Part shown: piece after piece, positions 1 through 8,049 of the stretch
Position numbering within the stretch: the first letter of the stretch is position 1
Layout: every line of letters starts with the position of its first letter
Assembly: GCA_014379665.1 (NCBI GenBank)
Contig: JACMLK010000377.1
Coordinates: forward strand, 1 to 20,837
DNA length: 20,837 nucleotides
Direction of reading: 5' to 3'
Source of the DNA: Saprospiraceae bacterium
GTDB lineage: Bacteria; Bacteroidota; Bacteroidia; Chitinophagales; Saprospiraceae
The notes under the pieces: model-generated
The model's input: the letters and a program-made list of their open reading frames with translations, nothing else
Told to the model about the DNA's origin: nothing
Databases searched by the model: none
Position numbers and translations under genes: made by a program

Positions 1-2
1 TG

Positions 3-258
3 TTCATTGTTCGAGTGTTCATTGTTCATTGTTCTTTGTTCATTGTTCGAGTGTTCATCGTTCGAGTGTTCATCGTTCGAGTGTTCATTGTTCATTGTTC
101 GATTGTTCATCGTTAGAGTGTTCATCGTTCGAGTGTTCATTGTTCATTGTTCGAGTGTTCAACGTTCGAGTGTTCATCGTTCGAGTGTTCATCGTTCGAG
201 TGTTCATTGTTCATTGTTCATTGTTCGAGTGTTCGATTGTTCGAGTGTTCGATTGTTC
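3..258. repeat. Composite 7-mer/8-mer tandem array
   Basis: This stretch is built almost entirely from two alternating units: a 7-mer TTCATTG or TTCATCG and an 8-mer TTCGAGTG (11 exact copies, plus variants TTCGATTG and TTAGAGTG). The commonest pair makes a 15-bp unit. Because 15 is a multiple of three, reading frames stay open through it (about 90 to 140 codons), but the predicted peptides are monotonous Phe/Ile/Val/Cys/Ser strings and I regard them as artefacts. The array continues beyond the left window edge. It ends close to the 3' end of the minus-strand hypothetical gene at 287-895. Confidence 0.9.
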
Positions 259-286
259 TCAGTTCATAATTCGTAATTTAATAAAT

Positions 287-895
287 TTACTGTGCTTCTT
301 CGACCAGATTTACCAGCGTAAGACACAGAAAGATACTTCTCTCATCTTTGCTCATAGGTTGAACAAACTGAAAAGCCCTCTGCATGGTTTTTGTATTGAA
401 CCTTGGATTGGCAATATATCCCACCTCTTTACCCTTTATCCAAACCGGATGTGAAAGACGCTGATCCCCACCGTCAATAGTGGCCAGTAATTTGTTCCTG
501 ACATCATATAATTTGCCCTCCGGACTGAGCATGCCTGCTTCCGCATTATTCACAAATACATGCGTCTTATTACCTTTGTTAAAGTAAATAAATTCATCTG
601 ATGTAGTTGTGATCAGGATCAGCTTCTGGCCGTTTGAATAAGTTCTTATAGCGTATGCCAACAGATGCTCAAAATATATGGTGTCAAAAACACCTTTGGA
701 AATTTTAGTTATTCCCTTTTTACGGGAAGAAAAACTTTGTCGTAGAGACAATAATTCCATTTCGTCTTCATTAAAAGGTATCAGCTTGTCTTTCAAAACC
801 TTAATATCAGTTCGTAAGGTGTTGATGTCCCTGCTCATCTGACTTTTTGATAAGGACGTTTTAAAAACAAATTGAAAAAAGTCAGTAACCCGCAT
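287..895 (-). CDS. Hypothetical protein, 202 aa
   Basis: I do not recognise a named family. The 202-residue product has no signal peptide or membrane segment, so it should be cytoplasmic. Residues 18-45 (SQMSRDINTLRTDIKVLKDK) look helical, possibly a short coiled coil. From about residue 85 the sequence alternates hydrophobic and polar residues as in a beta-rich domain, including GQKLILITTTSDEFIYF, followed by GKLYDVRNKLLATIDGGD. The start is an ATG at 895. The gene lies 59 bp downstream of rpoD on the same strand with no obvious terminator between them, so it may be cotranscribed. Base composition and codon use look like the neighbours. It is probably a real lineage-specific gene; function unknown. 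Confidence 0.7.
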   Translation of the reverse strand: MRVTDFFQFVFKTSLSKSQMSRDINTLRTDIKVLKDKLIPFNEDEMELLSLRQSFSSRKKGITKISKGVFDTIYFEHLLAYAIRTYSNGQKLILITTTSDEFIYFNKGNKTHVFVNNAEAGMLSPEGKLYDVRNKLLATIDGGDQRLSHPVWIKGKEVGYIANPRFNTKTMQRAFQFVQPMSKDERSIFLCLTLVNLVEEAQ

Positions 896-954
896 AAAAT
901 TAATAAGCTGCTATTTTCTGATCAAAATGAATTTTAAACCTCATCAGATATAGT

Positions 955-1821
955 TTAACTTAAAAAAGAACGCAGGGCGTTTTTACTCAGTGATTTTCTC
1001 ATTCGTCTGATAGCTCTTTCTTTTATCTGACGGACCCGCTCTCTGGTAAGGCCATACAAATCGCCTATTTCTTCAAGCGTGAGTGGTTTATTGCCATCCA
1101 GACCATAATAAGCGGATACTACCTGTATCTCACGGGGAGATAATATTTCAAGACCTTCGATGACTTCCTTTCTTACCGACTCTTCCATGAGTTTTAAATC
1201 CGGACTGTCTTCATCACCTAAGGTCAGCATGTCTACCATACTCAGTGAACCTTCATCATCAGTAAGTGGAGCATCCACTGAGATATGTCTGTTACCACCA
1301 CGTATCATGTTGGCCACGTCTTTGGGATTTACCCCCAGAATCTCAGCCAGCTCTTCATTTGATGGCTCTCTTTCGTTTTTTTGTACGAAGGTAACATATG
1401 CTTCATTTACCTTATTATATGCAGTCATTTTGTTAAGCGGCAATCTGACCATTCGTGAATATTCCACTATCGCCTGAAGTATGGATTGTCTGATCCACCA
1501 GACTGCATAAGAAATAAACTTAAATCCCTTGGTTTCATCAAATCTTTTTGCCGCCTTCATGAGTCCGACATTTCCTTCATTGATCAGATCAGATAATGAC
1601 AGACCTTGATTCTGATATTGTTTGGCCACGGAAACCACAAACCTCAGATTGGCTTTGGTTAAATTTTCGAGTGCCTGCTCATCTCCACCTTTAATACGTT
1701 TTGCGAGATCTGATTCTTCTTCAATAGTTAATAAGTCAATACGACCGATATCGACCAAATACTTATCCAGAGCTAAACTTTCCCTGGAAGTAATATTGTT
1801 AGTAATTTTTAATTGCCGCAT
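955..1821 (-). CDS. rpoD: RNA polymerase primary sigma factor (RpoD/SigA type)
   Basis: Directs RNA polymerase core enzyme to housekeeping promoters. The 288 residues hold sigma-70 region 1.2 (about 17-50), region 2 (54-124) with the core-binding stretch DLINEGNVGLMKAAKRFD (78-95) and the -10-reading helix with the aromatic cluster around YAVWWIRQS (105-113), region 3 (about 130-200) and region 4 (218-275) with the helix-turn-helix LTLEEIGDLYGLTRERVRQI (247-266). Region 1.1 is absent and the protein is much shorter than E. coli RpoD (613 aa). This compact form is the normal primary sigma factor of Bacteroidota, whose promoters read TTG-N17-23-TAnnTTTG. The start is the ATG at 1821. A long AT-rich leader precedes it. 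Identification as the primary and not an alternative sigma rests on its near-consensus regions 2.4 and 4.2. Confidence 0.95.
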   Translation of the reverse strand: MRQLKITNNITSRESLALDKYLVDIGRIDLLTIEEESDLAKRIKGGDEQALENLTKANLRFVVSVAKQYQNQGLSLSDLINEGNVGLMKAAKRFDETKGFKFISYAVWWIRQSILQAIVEYSRMVRLPLNKMTAYNKVNEAYVTFVQKNEREPSNEELAEILGVNPKDVANMIRGGNRHISVDAPLTDDEGSLSMVDMLTLGDEDSPDLKLMEESVRKEVIEGLEILSPREIQVVSAYYGLDGNKPLTLEEIGDLYGLTRERVRQIKERAIRRMRKSLSKNALRSFLS

Positions 1822-1854
1822 ATCGTTTTGATCTTAAATGAAAATGCATGGTAT

Positions 1855-1882
1855 CAAATACATTAACGATTTAGACCAACAA
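1855..1882 (-). promoter_or_regulatory. Possible rpoD promoter
   Basis: Read on the minus strand, TTG (1882-1880) is followed after 17 bp by TGTATTTG (1862-1855), a one-mismatch version of the Bacteroidota -7 box TAnnTTTG. It lies about 34 bp upstream of the rpoD ATG. The match is imperfect, so this is a weak call. Confidence 0.3.
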
Positions 1883-2065
1883 CACATAACAATTATGTGA
1901 TGATTGACTTCTTATTAACATATTCCATGCCCTTGATATATTACAAAATAATACATCAAAAAGTTCAAAGATTATAAAATATTTAATATTTATATAACAT
2001 CCAAAACGGAAGTAATCCTGATTAAAAAGGTGTGGTTAATATTGTGGTGAGCCTTTTAAATAAAA

Positions 2066-2161
2066 AAGCATCCCGAAGCAGGTTAAAGCTATCTGTTTGC
2101 TTGTAACGGGTGATAGGTGCGTATGGGGCAAGTCAAAGCGCTTAGGTTAGCCATCGGGATG
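2066..2161 (-). ncRNA. Candidate structured small RNA
   Basis: Within a 560-bp gap without genes (1822-2380), a perfect 9-bp closing helix, GCATCCCGA with TCGGGATGC, brackets about 77 nt. On the minus strand the second arm is followed at once by six U residues, as at an intrinsic terminator. Further nested pairing is possible: AAGC with GCTT, and TTTG-A-CTTG with CAAG-CAAA, giving a rod about 96 nt long. The interior is richer in GC than its surroundings. It lacks the GGAAG-type loop of SRP RNA, the tmRNA ends and RNase P core motifs, so I cannot name it. A 6S-like role is conceivable if the transcript begins further upstream near 2262. The strand is inferred only from the U-tract. Confidence 0.4.
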
Positions 2162-2230
2162 CGTAGTCGGTCGATCAGTTTGATATTTTTGGCTCCCTTA
2201 ATGAAGCCCTGAAGTTTTCATAGCTCTATT

Positions 2231-2262
2231 TTGAAGTAATAAAATCTTTATTTACACTTCAA
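2231..2262. other. Long imperfect hairpin
   Basis: TTGAAGT-AATAAA, a 3-nt loop ATC, then TTTATT, a 3-nt bulge and ACTTCAA form 13 base pairs. It has no flanking U-run and does not look like a terminator. It sits next to the candidate small RNA and may be the 5' part of the same transcript. A smaller hairpin (GGCT/AGCC) lies between them near 2190-2207. Confidence 0.35.
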
Positions 2263-2321
2263 GGAACAAAAATGCAAATAAAATTTCAGATTTACAATCT
2301 TTTGTCGCAAATATTACATTT

Positions 2322-2761
2322 TATCCTAAATTTTCCAGTTTCACCATTTCATCGCCCAGTCAAATCCATAATTGTCTTTGTCAAAATTCTGCCAGTTCAC
2401 CTCCCGGATTGTGCACGATAATGTCTGACACGATGATGAGTATCCCTTTATTTCTCAATTCATTGAGTCCAGAAGCAAGTACAAAATGATAAGAAGCTAG
2501 CTTGGTATAGTCAATACTCAACAGTATGACAAGAATTTCAGCGTTCAGGTACAAATTTATAATCACACTCCAGGCATCATGATCGAAGCCCCACTTTTCA
2601 TCTAATTCAGAACCAGCTTTAAAAGTTGACCTATAGAATTTTATTTTTTGCATTTTCGAATTGAATTCAGGATTAGTAAAAAAAAATAATAAATTATAAT
2701 GCAAACGCAATGCAGTCTCAAGAATATAAATGGTATATTTGCGCGCGAGCCCCTTAAACAC
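2322..2761 (-). pseudogene. Decayed DODA-type extradiol dioxygenase (LigB superfamily)
   Basis: The 126-residue open frame (2381-2761) carries WGFDHDAWSV (57-66), LSIDYTKLASYHF (81-93) and LRNKGILIIVSDIIVHNPG (102-120). These match the C-terminal half of 4,5-DOPA extradiol dioxygenases such as E. coli YgiD (WGLDHGxWSV, QLSIDxxKPxxYH, LRxxGxLIxxSGNIVHN). The frame then shifts: another frame reads VNWQNFDKDNYGFDWAMKW up to a stop near 2345, the residues expected after VHN, and a second shift would continue MVKLENL. The N-terminal half, with the first metal-binding histidines of the family, is not recognisable, and residues 1-38 resemble nothing in it. About 250 residues are expected. Truncation plus at least one frameshift indicates a dead gene; no partner gene is nearby. 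Confidence 0.72.
2734..2741 (+). promoter_or_regulatory. -7 box upstream of lipoprotein/T9SS gene pair
   Basis: TATATTTG is an exact match to the Bacteroidota -7 consensus TAnnTTTG, 60 bp before the ATG at 2801. I see no TTG at the proper distance upstream, so only half of the promoter is supported. Confidence 0.3.
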
Positions 2762-2800
2762 TTATTAGTATGAAGTCATTATTTTCAAAACAAAATATTT

Positions 2801-3385
2801 ATGAAAAATTATTTTAGACGTTTCATTAATCTTTCGATATTACTTGTCTTTATGATGATTTCGTGGGGTTGTCCAGATGGTATTGAAAAAAGTGGTACTT
2901 ACCCTTCTCCGGAAAATTGGCCACAAAATTGTAGCTTTTTTACACCTTTTACTGTTCAATATGATGCTTTTTTTAATGTTAAAGAAAAAACACCTGTTGG
3001 ACTCAGAGGAGTTCCAAATGCGAAAGTGACATGCAAATTGATCAGTGTAGTGAGGCTTCCTCATCCATTTATACCGGATTCATGTTATCAAAAAACTTCT
3101 GTTACAACCACTTTCACATTGTTTACTATTGATGAAGGTGTGTTTTTAGGCACACAGAATAAAATTTTTAATTTTACTTTCGGTTCTACAGGCGATTATT
3201 TTATTCTTGAAGTTGTTGTTGAAAAAGCAGGTTATTACCGTCAACTTAAAAGCAAAGACTTCAGATATTTTTATGATCAGTTTGACATGAAATGGATTCC
3301 ACATAATACTGATCTGGGTCCTCAATATTATGAACGAAATTTAAAAATTGATTTGGAACTTTTAGCAGAAAACACTAACCCATGA
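2801..3385 (+). CDS. Putative lipoprotein, 194 aa
   Basis: The N-terminus (KNYFRRFINLSILLVFMMISWGC) has a basic start, a hydrophobic core and a cysteine at residue 24 that could be lipidated. Tryptophan at -2 is atypical for a lipobox, so ordinary secretion or membrane anchoring remains possible. The rest is beta-rich with paired cysteines (C44, C79, C95) and no recognised catalytic motif; PVGLRGVPNAKVTCKLI near residues 65-81 suggests an Ig-like or carboxypeptidase-regulatory-like strand pattern, which is inference only. The stop codon overlaps the start of the next gene by 4 bp (ATGA), so the two are translationally coupled and probably work together at the cell surface. Start chosen at the only ATG in front of the signal sequence. 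Confidence 0.75.
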   Translation: MKNYFRRFINLSILLVFMMISWGCPDGIEKSGTYPSPENWPQNCSFFTPFTVQYDAFFNVKEKTPVGLRGVPNAKVTCKLISVVRLPHPFIPDSCYQKTSVTTTFTLFTIDEGVFLGTQNKIFNFTFGSTGDYFILEVVVEKAGYYRQLKSKDFRYFYDQFDMKWIPHNTDLGPQYYERNLKIDLELLAENTNP

Positions 3386-5649
3386 AAACGAAAATAATTT
3401 CTATCATTGTGTCTTTGATATGTTCACAATTTGTATTTGGTCAGAGTTTTTCCTATAAATCTACAAATCCTTTTGGACTGGAATACGTTGCTACGGATTC
3501 GTCGTTTTCTACCATGAAACTGTTATTTTATGATGTTGATGCTGATGACGATCTGGATGCAATCATAACAGGAGTCGAAACCATGGATTTTTCCAAAGTA
3601 TTTTATTACAGCCAAATAAAATATTTTATGAACTTCCAGGAAAATATAGGTACAAAACTACAACCCGTTTTTGCGCCACGAAAACCTTTTATGAATCCAT
3701 TTCCATATCCGGACGGCTACTTTACACCTGCAATCGGCGACCTGAATCATGATAATTTACCGGATTTTATAGTATGCTGTGGCGTTGATTCTTCATTCAA
3801 TCTCAAACCGCAATACTATGAGCGTCAATCAATCATGAATGCAGACCCATTTAAAATAATAGACTCAGACAGCCTTAATTTGAATAATTTTACCAGAGGT
3901 AGTGTTTTTTTACCAGAGCTGGCCGATATGGATAAGGATGGTGACCTTGACTTGTTGATGAGTGGATTCGAAACCGAAGAATCAGAAATCATAGGAAAAG
4001 ACAGGATAAGGACATACGCCTATTTTTATGCAAAAAACATTGGCACAATAGCCAAACCAGTATTTGCAGGATGGTATCACAATCCATATGGATTGATTCC
4101 AGGCAATTCTCCTCAAATGTCCATTGTAGGGGATATTGATAATGATAGTGATAATGATGTATTATCATTAATTCAAAAAAATAATACGACTTATTTCTCC
4201 TTTATTGAAAACATACCTCAGCCTGATGGAAGGCCTCAGTTTCTTGCCGGAATAAATTCACCATTTACACTTCCAGGAGCAGGCATGGGAGAAGAACTTT
4301 TCGGTCATTCACTAGTAGATATCGACGCAGATGGCGACCTTGATTTGTTTGTAGAACAAAAATTAATAAATGCAGGTACCGGTATCGGATATTATGAAAA
4401 CAATCTTTGTTCATCCAGTTCAATATCTATAAGTCAGCAAATATGTCAGGGTGATTCTGTTGTCATTGGGTCAAATATATTTAAAACAACGGGCAATCAT
4501 TATGTTACCATCGAAAAACCAAACAGATGTGATAGTATCATCCATTTGAGTCTGGCAGTTTTGCCGCTTGACCAAATCAACCTACAGGAAAATATTTGTG
4601 AAGGAGAAGTATATACAATTGGTAATCAGACCTTTAATCAATCCGGTCATTATCCAGTAACATTAAGTAATATTAATGGCTGTGACAGCATCATAAATCT
4701 AAATCTGACAGTTTTCTCTAATGATCACACGACCCTCACTGAATCACTTTGTGAAGGTGCATCATTAACTGTAGGTAATCAGACCTTCCAGCAATCCGGG
4801 CAATATGAAGTAACATTAACCGGAATTCATGGCTGTGATAGCATCATCAATCTAAATCTGACTATTTACCCAAAGTCAATCACTAATTTGACTTCATCGA
4901 TCTGTCAGGGGGCTGTGTTTAATATTGGAAATCAATCATTTAACCAGACCGGACAGTACGAAATTTTCCTGATAAATAGCAATGGATGTGACAGCATTGT
5001 AAATCTGAATCTTATTGTACATCCTATTTTTACAACCAATCTAATAGAATCACTTTGTAGTGGTTCAACTTTTACTATTGGTAATCAGTCATTTACACAG
5101 TCAGGACAATATGAAGTAACACTTAATACCATCAACGGATGTGACAGTATTGTGAATGCAACCCTGACATTTATAGTACTGAATGATACCGTGACACAAA
5201 CCCAAAATAACCTTACTTCAAATCAGAATAATGCAAACTATCAATGGTTTGATTGTATAGACAACACAGACATAGTCGGGGCAATAAGTCAAACTTTCAT
5301 GCCGACAAAAAATGGTAAATATGGGGTCAGGATTACGGATATCAGTAATTGCCAGGTCACTTCTGATTGTTATGATTTTGTTTTGTCAGGTATTGAAGTG
5401 CTGTTGTTATCAAACCGTATTATCTTATTCCCAAATCCTGCAGCTGACAATTTCACCATAATGAACAATACAGGTTATGCTTTGACAGGAATCAAAATTA
5501 TAAGCAGTACCGGTATTACAGAGAGAATATTACCAAACAATCAATCAGAAAGAATTAGTACAGCAGAGCTATCCGGAGGGAATTATATCATTGAAATGAT
5601 ATGCAACGGATGTAAAATATATAAAAAATTGGCAGTGAGCAAAGATTAA
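3382..5649 (+). CDS. T9SS-exported FG-GAP/VCBS repeat surface protein
   Basis: A 755-residue exported protein. Residues 1-20 form a signal peptide ending VFGQ. Residues about 50-335 hold FG-GAP/VCBS-type calcium-loop repeats: DVDADDDLDA, IGDLNHDNLPDF, LADMDKDGDLDLL, VGDIDNDSDNDVL and VDIDADGDLDLF; such repeats usually fold as a beta-propeller. Residues about 340-595 contain five repeats of about 49 residues, each with a leading Cys, GNQ(S/T)F, a (S/T)GxY turn and GCDSI-(I/V)NLNLT. An Ig-like module with YQWFDC follows. The last 75 residues (from LFPNPAADNFTI) match the type A T9SS C-terminal sorting domain, so the protein should cross the outer membrane by T9SS and be anchored or released. 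The substrate is unknown; adhesion is plausible. Its start overlaps the upstream putative lipoprotein gene. Confidence 0.92.
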   Translation: MKTKIISIIVSLICSQFVFGQSFSYKSTNPFGLEYVATDSSFSTMKLLFYDVDADDDLDAIITGVETMDFSKVFYYSQIKYFMNFQENIGTKLQPVFAPRKPFMNPFPYPDGYFTPAIGDLNHDNLPDFIVCCGVDSSFNLKPQYYERQSIMNADPFKIIDSDSLNLNNFTRGSVFLPELADMDKDGDLDLLMSGFETEESEIIGKDRIRTYAYFYAKNIGTIAKPVFAGWYHNPYGLIPGNSPQMSIVGDIDNDSDNDVLSLIQKNNTTYFSFIENIPQPDGRPQFLAGINSPFTLPGAGMGEELFGHSLVDIDADGDLDLFVEQKLINAGTGIGYYENNLCSSSSISISQQICQGDSVVIGSNIFKTTGNHYVTIEKPNRCDSIIHLSLAVLPLDQINLQENICEGEVYTIGNQTFNQSGHYPVTLSNINGCDSIINLNLTVFSNDHTTLTESLCEGASLTVGNQTFQQSGQYEVTLTGIHGCDSIINLNLTIYPKSITNLTSSICQGAVFNIGNQSFNQTGQYEIFLINSNGCDSIVNLNLIVHPIFTTNLIESLCSGSTFTIGNQSFTQSGQYEVTLNTINGCDSIVNATLTFIVLNDTVTQTQNNLTSNQNNANYQWFDCIDNTDIVGAISQTFMPTKNGKYGVRITDISNCQVTSDCYDFVLSGIEVLLLSNRIILFPNPAADNFTIMNNTGYALTGIKIISSTGITERILPNNQSERISTAELSGGNYIIEMICNGCKIYKKLAVSKD

Positions 5650-5755
5650 GATAATAGTCAAAAAGAATGAATGATATGTGAAAATATGCCTTCCATTATC
5701 ATCTTGTAATGAATGAATGCCTTGTAAAATGCCAAACATTAAAGAATGAAAGCGT

Positions 5756-5815
5756 CACCCCTCTTTTTCAAAAGAGGCATCTTTCCTACCTGCCATACAG
5801 AGTCAGGCAGGGGTG
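5756..5815. repeat. Nested inverted-repeat element, possible terminator
   Basis: Outer arms CACCCCT (5756-5762) and AGGGGTG (5809-5815) enclose a perfect 8-bp hairpin CCTCTTTT/AAAAGAGG (5760-5777) and a second stem CCTGCC/GGCAGG (5789-5794 and 5806-5811). The helices overlap, so they must be alternatives. GC content is well above the flanks. The design resembles small palindromic dispersed elements of Bacteroidota genomes; it could also end transcription of the gene at 3382-5649. Confidence 0.55.
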
Positions 5816-5851
5816 AATAAAAATAGTGATCACCCAAAATAATAATTCGTT

Positions 5852-5876
5852 ATATATTTGTAAGTAACAAATATAT
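5852..5876. promoter_or_regulatory. Palindrome with two facing -7 boxes
   Basis: ATATATTTGT and ACAAATATAT form perfect 10-bp arms around the 5-bp spacer AAGTA. Each arm contains TATATTTG, an exact -7 consensus, one per strand. No TTG lies at the correct distance upstream on plus. It could be an operator or a hairpin. It falls in the 404-bp gap between 5649 and 6054, which otherwise holds only the element at 5756-5815 and the promoter at 6004-6032. Confidence 0.3.
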
Positions 5877-6003
5877 GTTATACATTAGCAACTTCTTAAG
5901 TCTTTCTTTTGTATAATATTTATTATTCAAAAGAAAAAATCAAAACAAAATCTTCTTCACTCATTTGGGTAGCTCACTTATGAGTTTAATGTCAACAATT
6001 TTT

Positions 6004-6032
6004 TTTGGAAATCATATTTTCATCATTGTTTG
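6004..6032 (+). promoter_or_regulatory. Likely promoter of the 152-aa membrane protein gene
   Basis: TTTG (6004-6007), a 17-bp spacer, then ATTGTTTG (6025-6032). The -33 element and spacing fit the phylum consensus; the first two bases of the -7 box do not. It is 22 bp upstream of the ATG at 6054. Confidence 0.4.
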
Positions 6033-6053
6033 TATTAAATTAACCAAAATAAA

Positions 6054-6512
6054 ATGAGTACCAACGAATCCTTATTCAACTTAGACTACCAAAGACTTAT
6101 TGGAGTTCTTTTTAAGTACGCCTTATTCGGGGGCGCGGGAATTTTTATATTAAGTTTCGGTTTTCTCTATCTGTCGTTCAATGTGTATCCGGTTTTTTAT
6201 GAAACCTATCTTGACGGTATGTTCAATGCGGGAGGCGGCAGAGATGCGTATTTTTATCTCCACCCATTTATTTTAGCGGGTGGCTTAGCCGTGTTATGGT
6301 ATAGGTTCAGAAGATATCTGACCGGTAATATCTTCCTTCAGGGAATTGAGTTCGGATTGATGTATGGGATAATAGCCTTAATCCCCATCTTATGGATTAC
6401 TTTTAGTGCTATCAATATTACGACTTTAACCGTTTTTTCCTGGCTGGTTTATGGCACGGTGCAGGCTGGAATTGCAGGTGTCATCTTTGCCTGGCTGAAT
6501 AATAAAAAATAA
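6054..6512 (+). CDS. Small integral membrane protein, four predicted spans
   Basis: The 152-residue product has four hydrophobic stretches at roughly residues 17-45, 67-84, 95-120 and 124-148, which makes it an inner-membrane protein. Between spans 1 and 2 lies the loop YETYLDGMFNAGGGRDAYFYLHPF, whose Gly-rich and His-containing character looks conserved-protein-like, and an Arg-rich turn (RFRRYL, about 84-89) follows span 2, consistent with a cytoplasmic loop. I do not recognise the family or any enzymatic motif. The ATG at 6054 follows an A-rich leader (CCAAAATAAA), the common start context here. It is convergent with the aminopeptidase gene, 53 bp away. Confidence 0.75.
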   Translation: MSTNESLFNLDYQRLIGVLFKYALFGGAGIFILSFGFLYLSFNVYPVFYETYLDGMFNAGGGRDAYFYLHPFILAGGLAVLWYRFRRYLTGNIFLQGIEFGLMYGIIALIPILWITFSAINITTLTVFSWLVYGTVQAGIAGVIFAWLNNKK

Positions 6513-6565
6513 TTTTATTCCGGTTAAGTGTGTATCGTATAACATCTGAAGTACGGGTTGCTAAT

Positions 6566-7975
6566 TCATTTCAATACACTACTTCTTAGTGCTTCAATTT
6601 CTGCCACAGTTTTTGGAAGCGATCTACCCAGTAGCTGACTGCCTGTCTCTGTGATCACAAAATCTTCTTCTATACGGATACCGCTGAAATCTTTGTAAGT
6701 CTCAAGCTTGTCATAGTTGATGTATTCTTTGTATTTTCCCTCTGCCCGCCACTTATCAATGAGTGTTGGAATAAAATATATCCCGGGCTCTACGGTCAGA
6801 ACGAATCCCGGCTCTAATTCACGGCCCAGCCTCAGGGACTTCATGCCAAACTGTGTACTTTTGGTTAAAGTATCGGTATATCCTACGTATTGCTCTCCAA
6901 GGTCCTCCATATCATGTACATCGAGTCCCATCATGTGACCCAGTCCGCACTGAAAAAACATAGCATGAGCACCCGCATGCACCGCTTCTGCAGGATCTCC
7001 TTTGGTTAGGCCCAATGCTTTAAGTCCCGAAAAAATATTTTCTGCCGCTTTGAGATAAACTTCCTTATAAGTGATACCCGGACGAAGCATTTTTACTGCG
7101 GATTCATGCGTGTGGAGAACGATTTCATATACTTCTTTCTGCCTTTGTGTAAATGATTTACCCACCGGAAAAGTACAGGTCATATCTCCTGCATAATGTT
7201 TAACTGTCTCTGCACCAGCGTCACACAGAATCATCTGACCTTCCTGTATGGTATTGCCGTGATAATGATTGTGAAGGGTCTCTCCGTTTACTGTGAGGAT
7301 GGTGGCAAATGACAAGTCTCCCCCGCCCTTTAAGGCTTCCTGATGTACCCGTGCCGCAACTTCATATTCCTTCATGCCTGGCAAAGAATATTGCATGGCT
7401 GCCAGATGCATATTGGCAGAAATATGGACGGCTTTATGTATTTCTTCTATTTCACCCTTTTCTTTCACCGATCGCTGGCTGATAATGGTTTTTATCAAAA
7501 TCAAAGAAGCCTTGTCATTAACAACGCCAACAGGCATGTCGAACCAATCACCCAACCTGATCATATTATCATGGCGATATGGAGGTAAAAAGTGTATCTG
7601 TCTGCCGGATGATCTGGCTTTGGATAAAATAGTCCCCAATTGTGTATAGTCTTTAGTTTGATCAATACCGATTGATTTTGCCATGTCAGAAACGGAAGGC
7701 AAAGGTCCGGTCCATACGATATCATCAATCGTAAGCTCGGTACCAAAAATAATTTCTTCACCACTTTCCGTATCAATAATAGCAGCCAGTCCTGCCACAT
7801 CCAGTCCGAAATAATATAAAAATGTACTGTCTTGTCTGAATCTGTAGGTATTATCTCTGTAATTCATCGGAGACTCATGATTTCCCAAAAGTAGTATAAT
7901 ACCTGTATTTACCTTTTCCTTTAATTTTTGTCTTCTATTGATATAAGTCAGGGTGTCAAATGTGTTGAAATGCAT
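6566..7975 (-). CDS. pepP: Xaa-Pro aminopeptidase (M24B, PepP type)
   Basis: Removes the N-terminal residue from peptides with proline at position 2; cytoplasmic, two-metal (usually Mn) enzyme. The 469 residues comprise an N-terminal AMP_N domain (about 7-140, with RFRQDSTFLYYFGL) and a pita-bread catalytic domain (about 175-450). All five metal ligands are visible: D252 and D264 (CDAGAETVKHYAGD), H347 (GLGHMMGLDVHD), E396 (TVEPGIYF) and E436 (GIRIEED). H354 in DVHD matches the substrate-binding histidine of E. coli PepP (H361). Length is slightly above the 441 of E. coli PepP; an insertion at about 402-426 (IPTLIDKWRAEGKYKEYINY) accounts for part of it. There is no signal peptide. The gene stands alone; the terminator of the gene upstream on this strand lies 82 bp before its ATG. 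Confidence 0.93.
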   Translation of the reverse strand: MHFNTFDTLTYINRRQKLKEKVNTGIILLLGNHESPMNYRDNTYRFRQDSTFLYYFGLDVAGLAAIIDTESGEEIIFGTELTIDDIVWTGPLPSVSDMAKSIGIDQTKDYTQLGTILSKARSSGRQIHFLPPYRHDNMIRLGDWFDMPVGVVNDKASLILIKTIISQRSVKEKGEIEEIHKAVHISANMHLAAMQYSLPGMKEYEVAARVHQEALKGGGDLSFATILTVNGETLHNHYHGNTIQEGQMILCDAGAETVKHYAGDMTCTFPVGKSFTQRQKEVYEIVLHTHESAVKMLRPGITYKEVYLKAAENIFSGLKALGLTKGDPAEAVHAGAHAMFFQCGLGHMMGLDVHDMEDLGEQYVGYTDTLTKSTQFGMKSLRLGRELEPGFVLTVEPGIYFIPTLIDKWRAEGKYKEYINYDKLETYKDFSGIRIEEDFVITETGSQLLGRSLPKTVAEIEALRSSVLK

Positions 7976-8049
7976 CTTAAATAATAATTTTGGACTAAGT
8001 TATCGTTTTATACCAACATGATGGATGACTTAATGAATTATTTTAAAAT

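Noticed and set aside
3..258. A CRISPR array or a repeat-rich protein gene
   Set aside because: Units are 7-8 bp with no unique spacers, and the translated products are monotonous with no start context or homology pattern; it is a low-complexity array.
2066..2161. tRNA, SRP RNA, tmRNA or RNase P RNA
   Set aside because: No T-loop GGTTCRA, no GGAAG-type SRP loop, no tmRNA ends or tag frame, and no RNase P core motifs are present.
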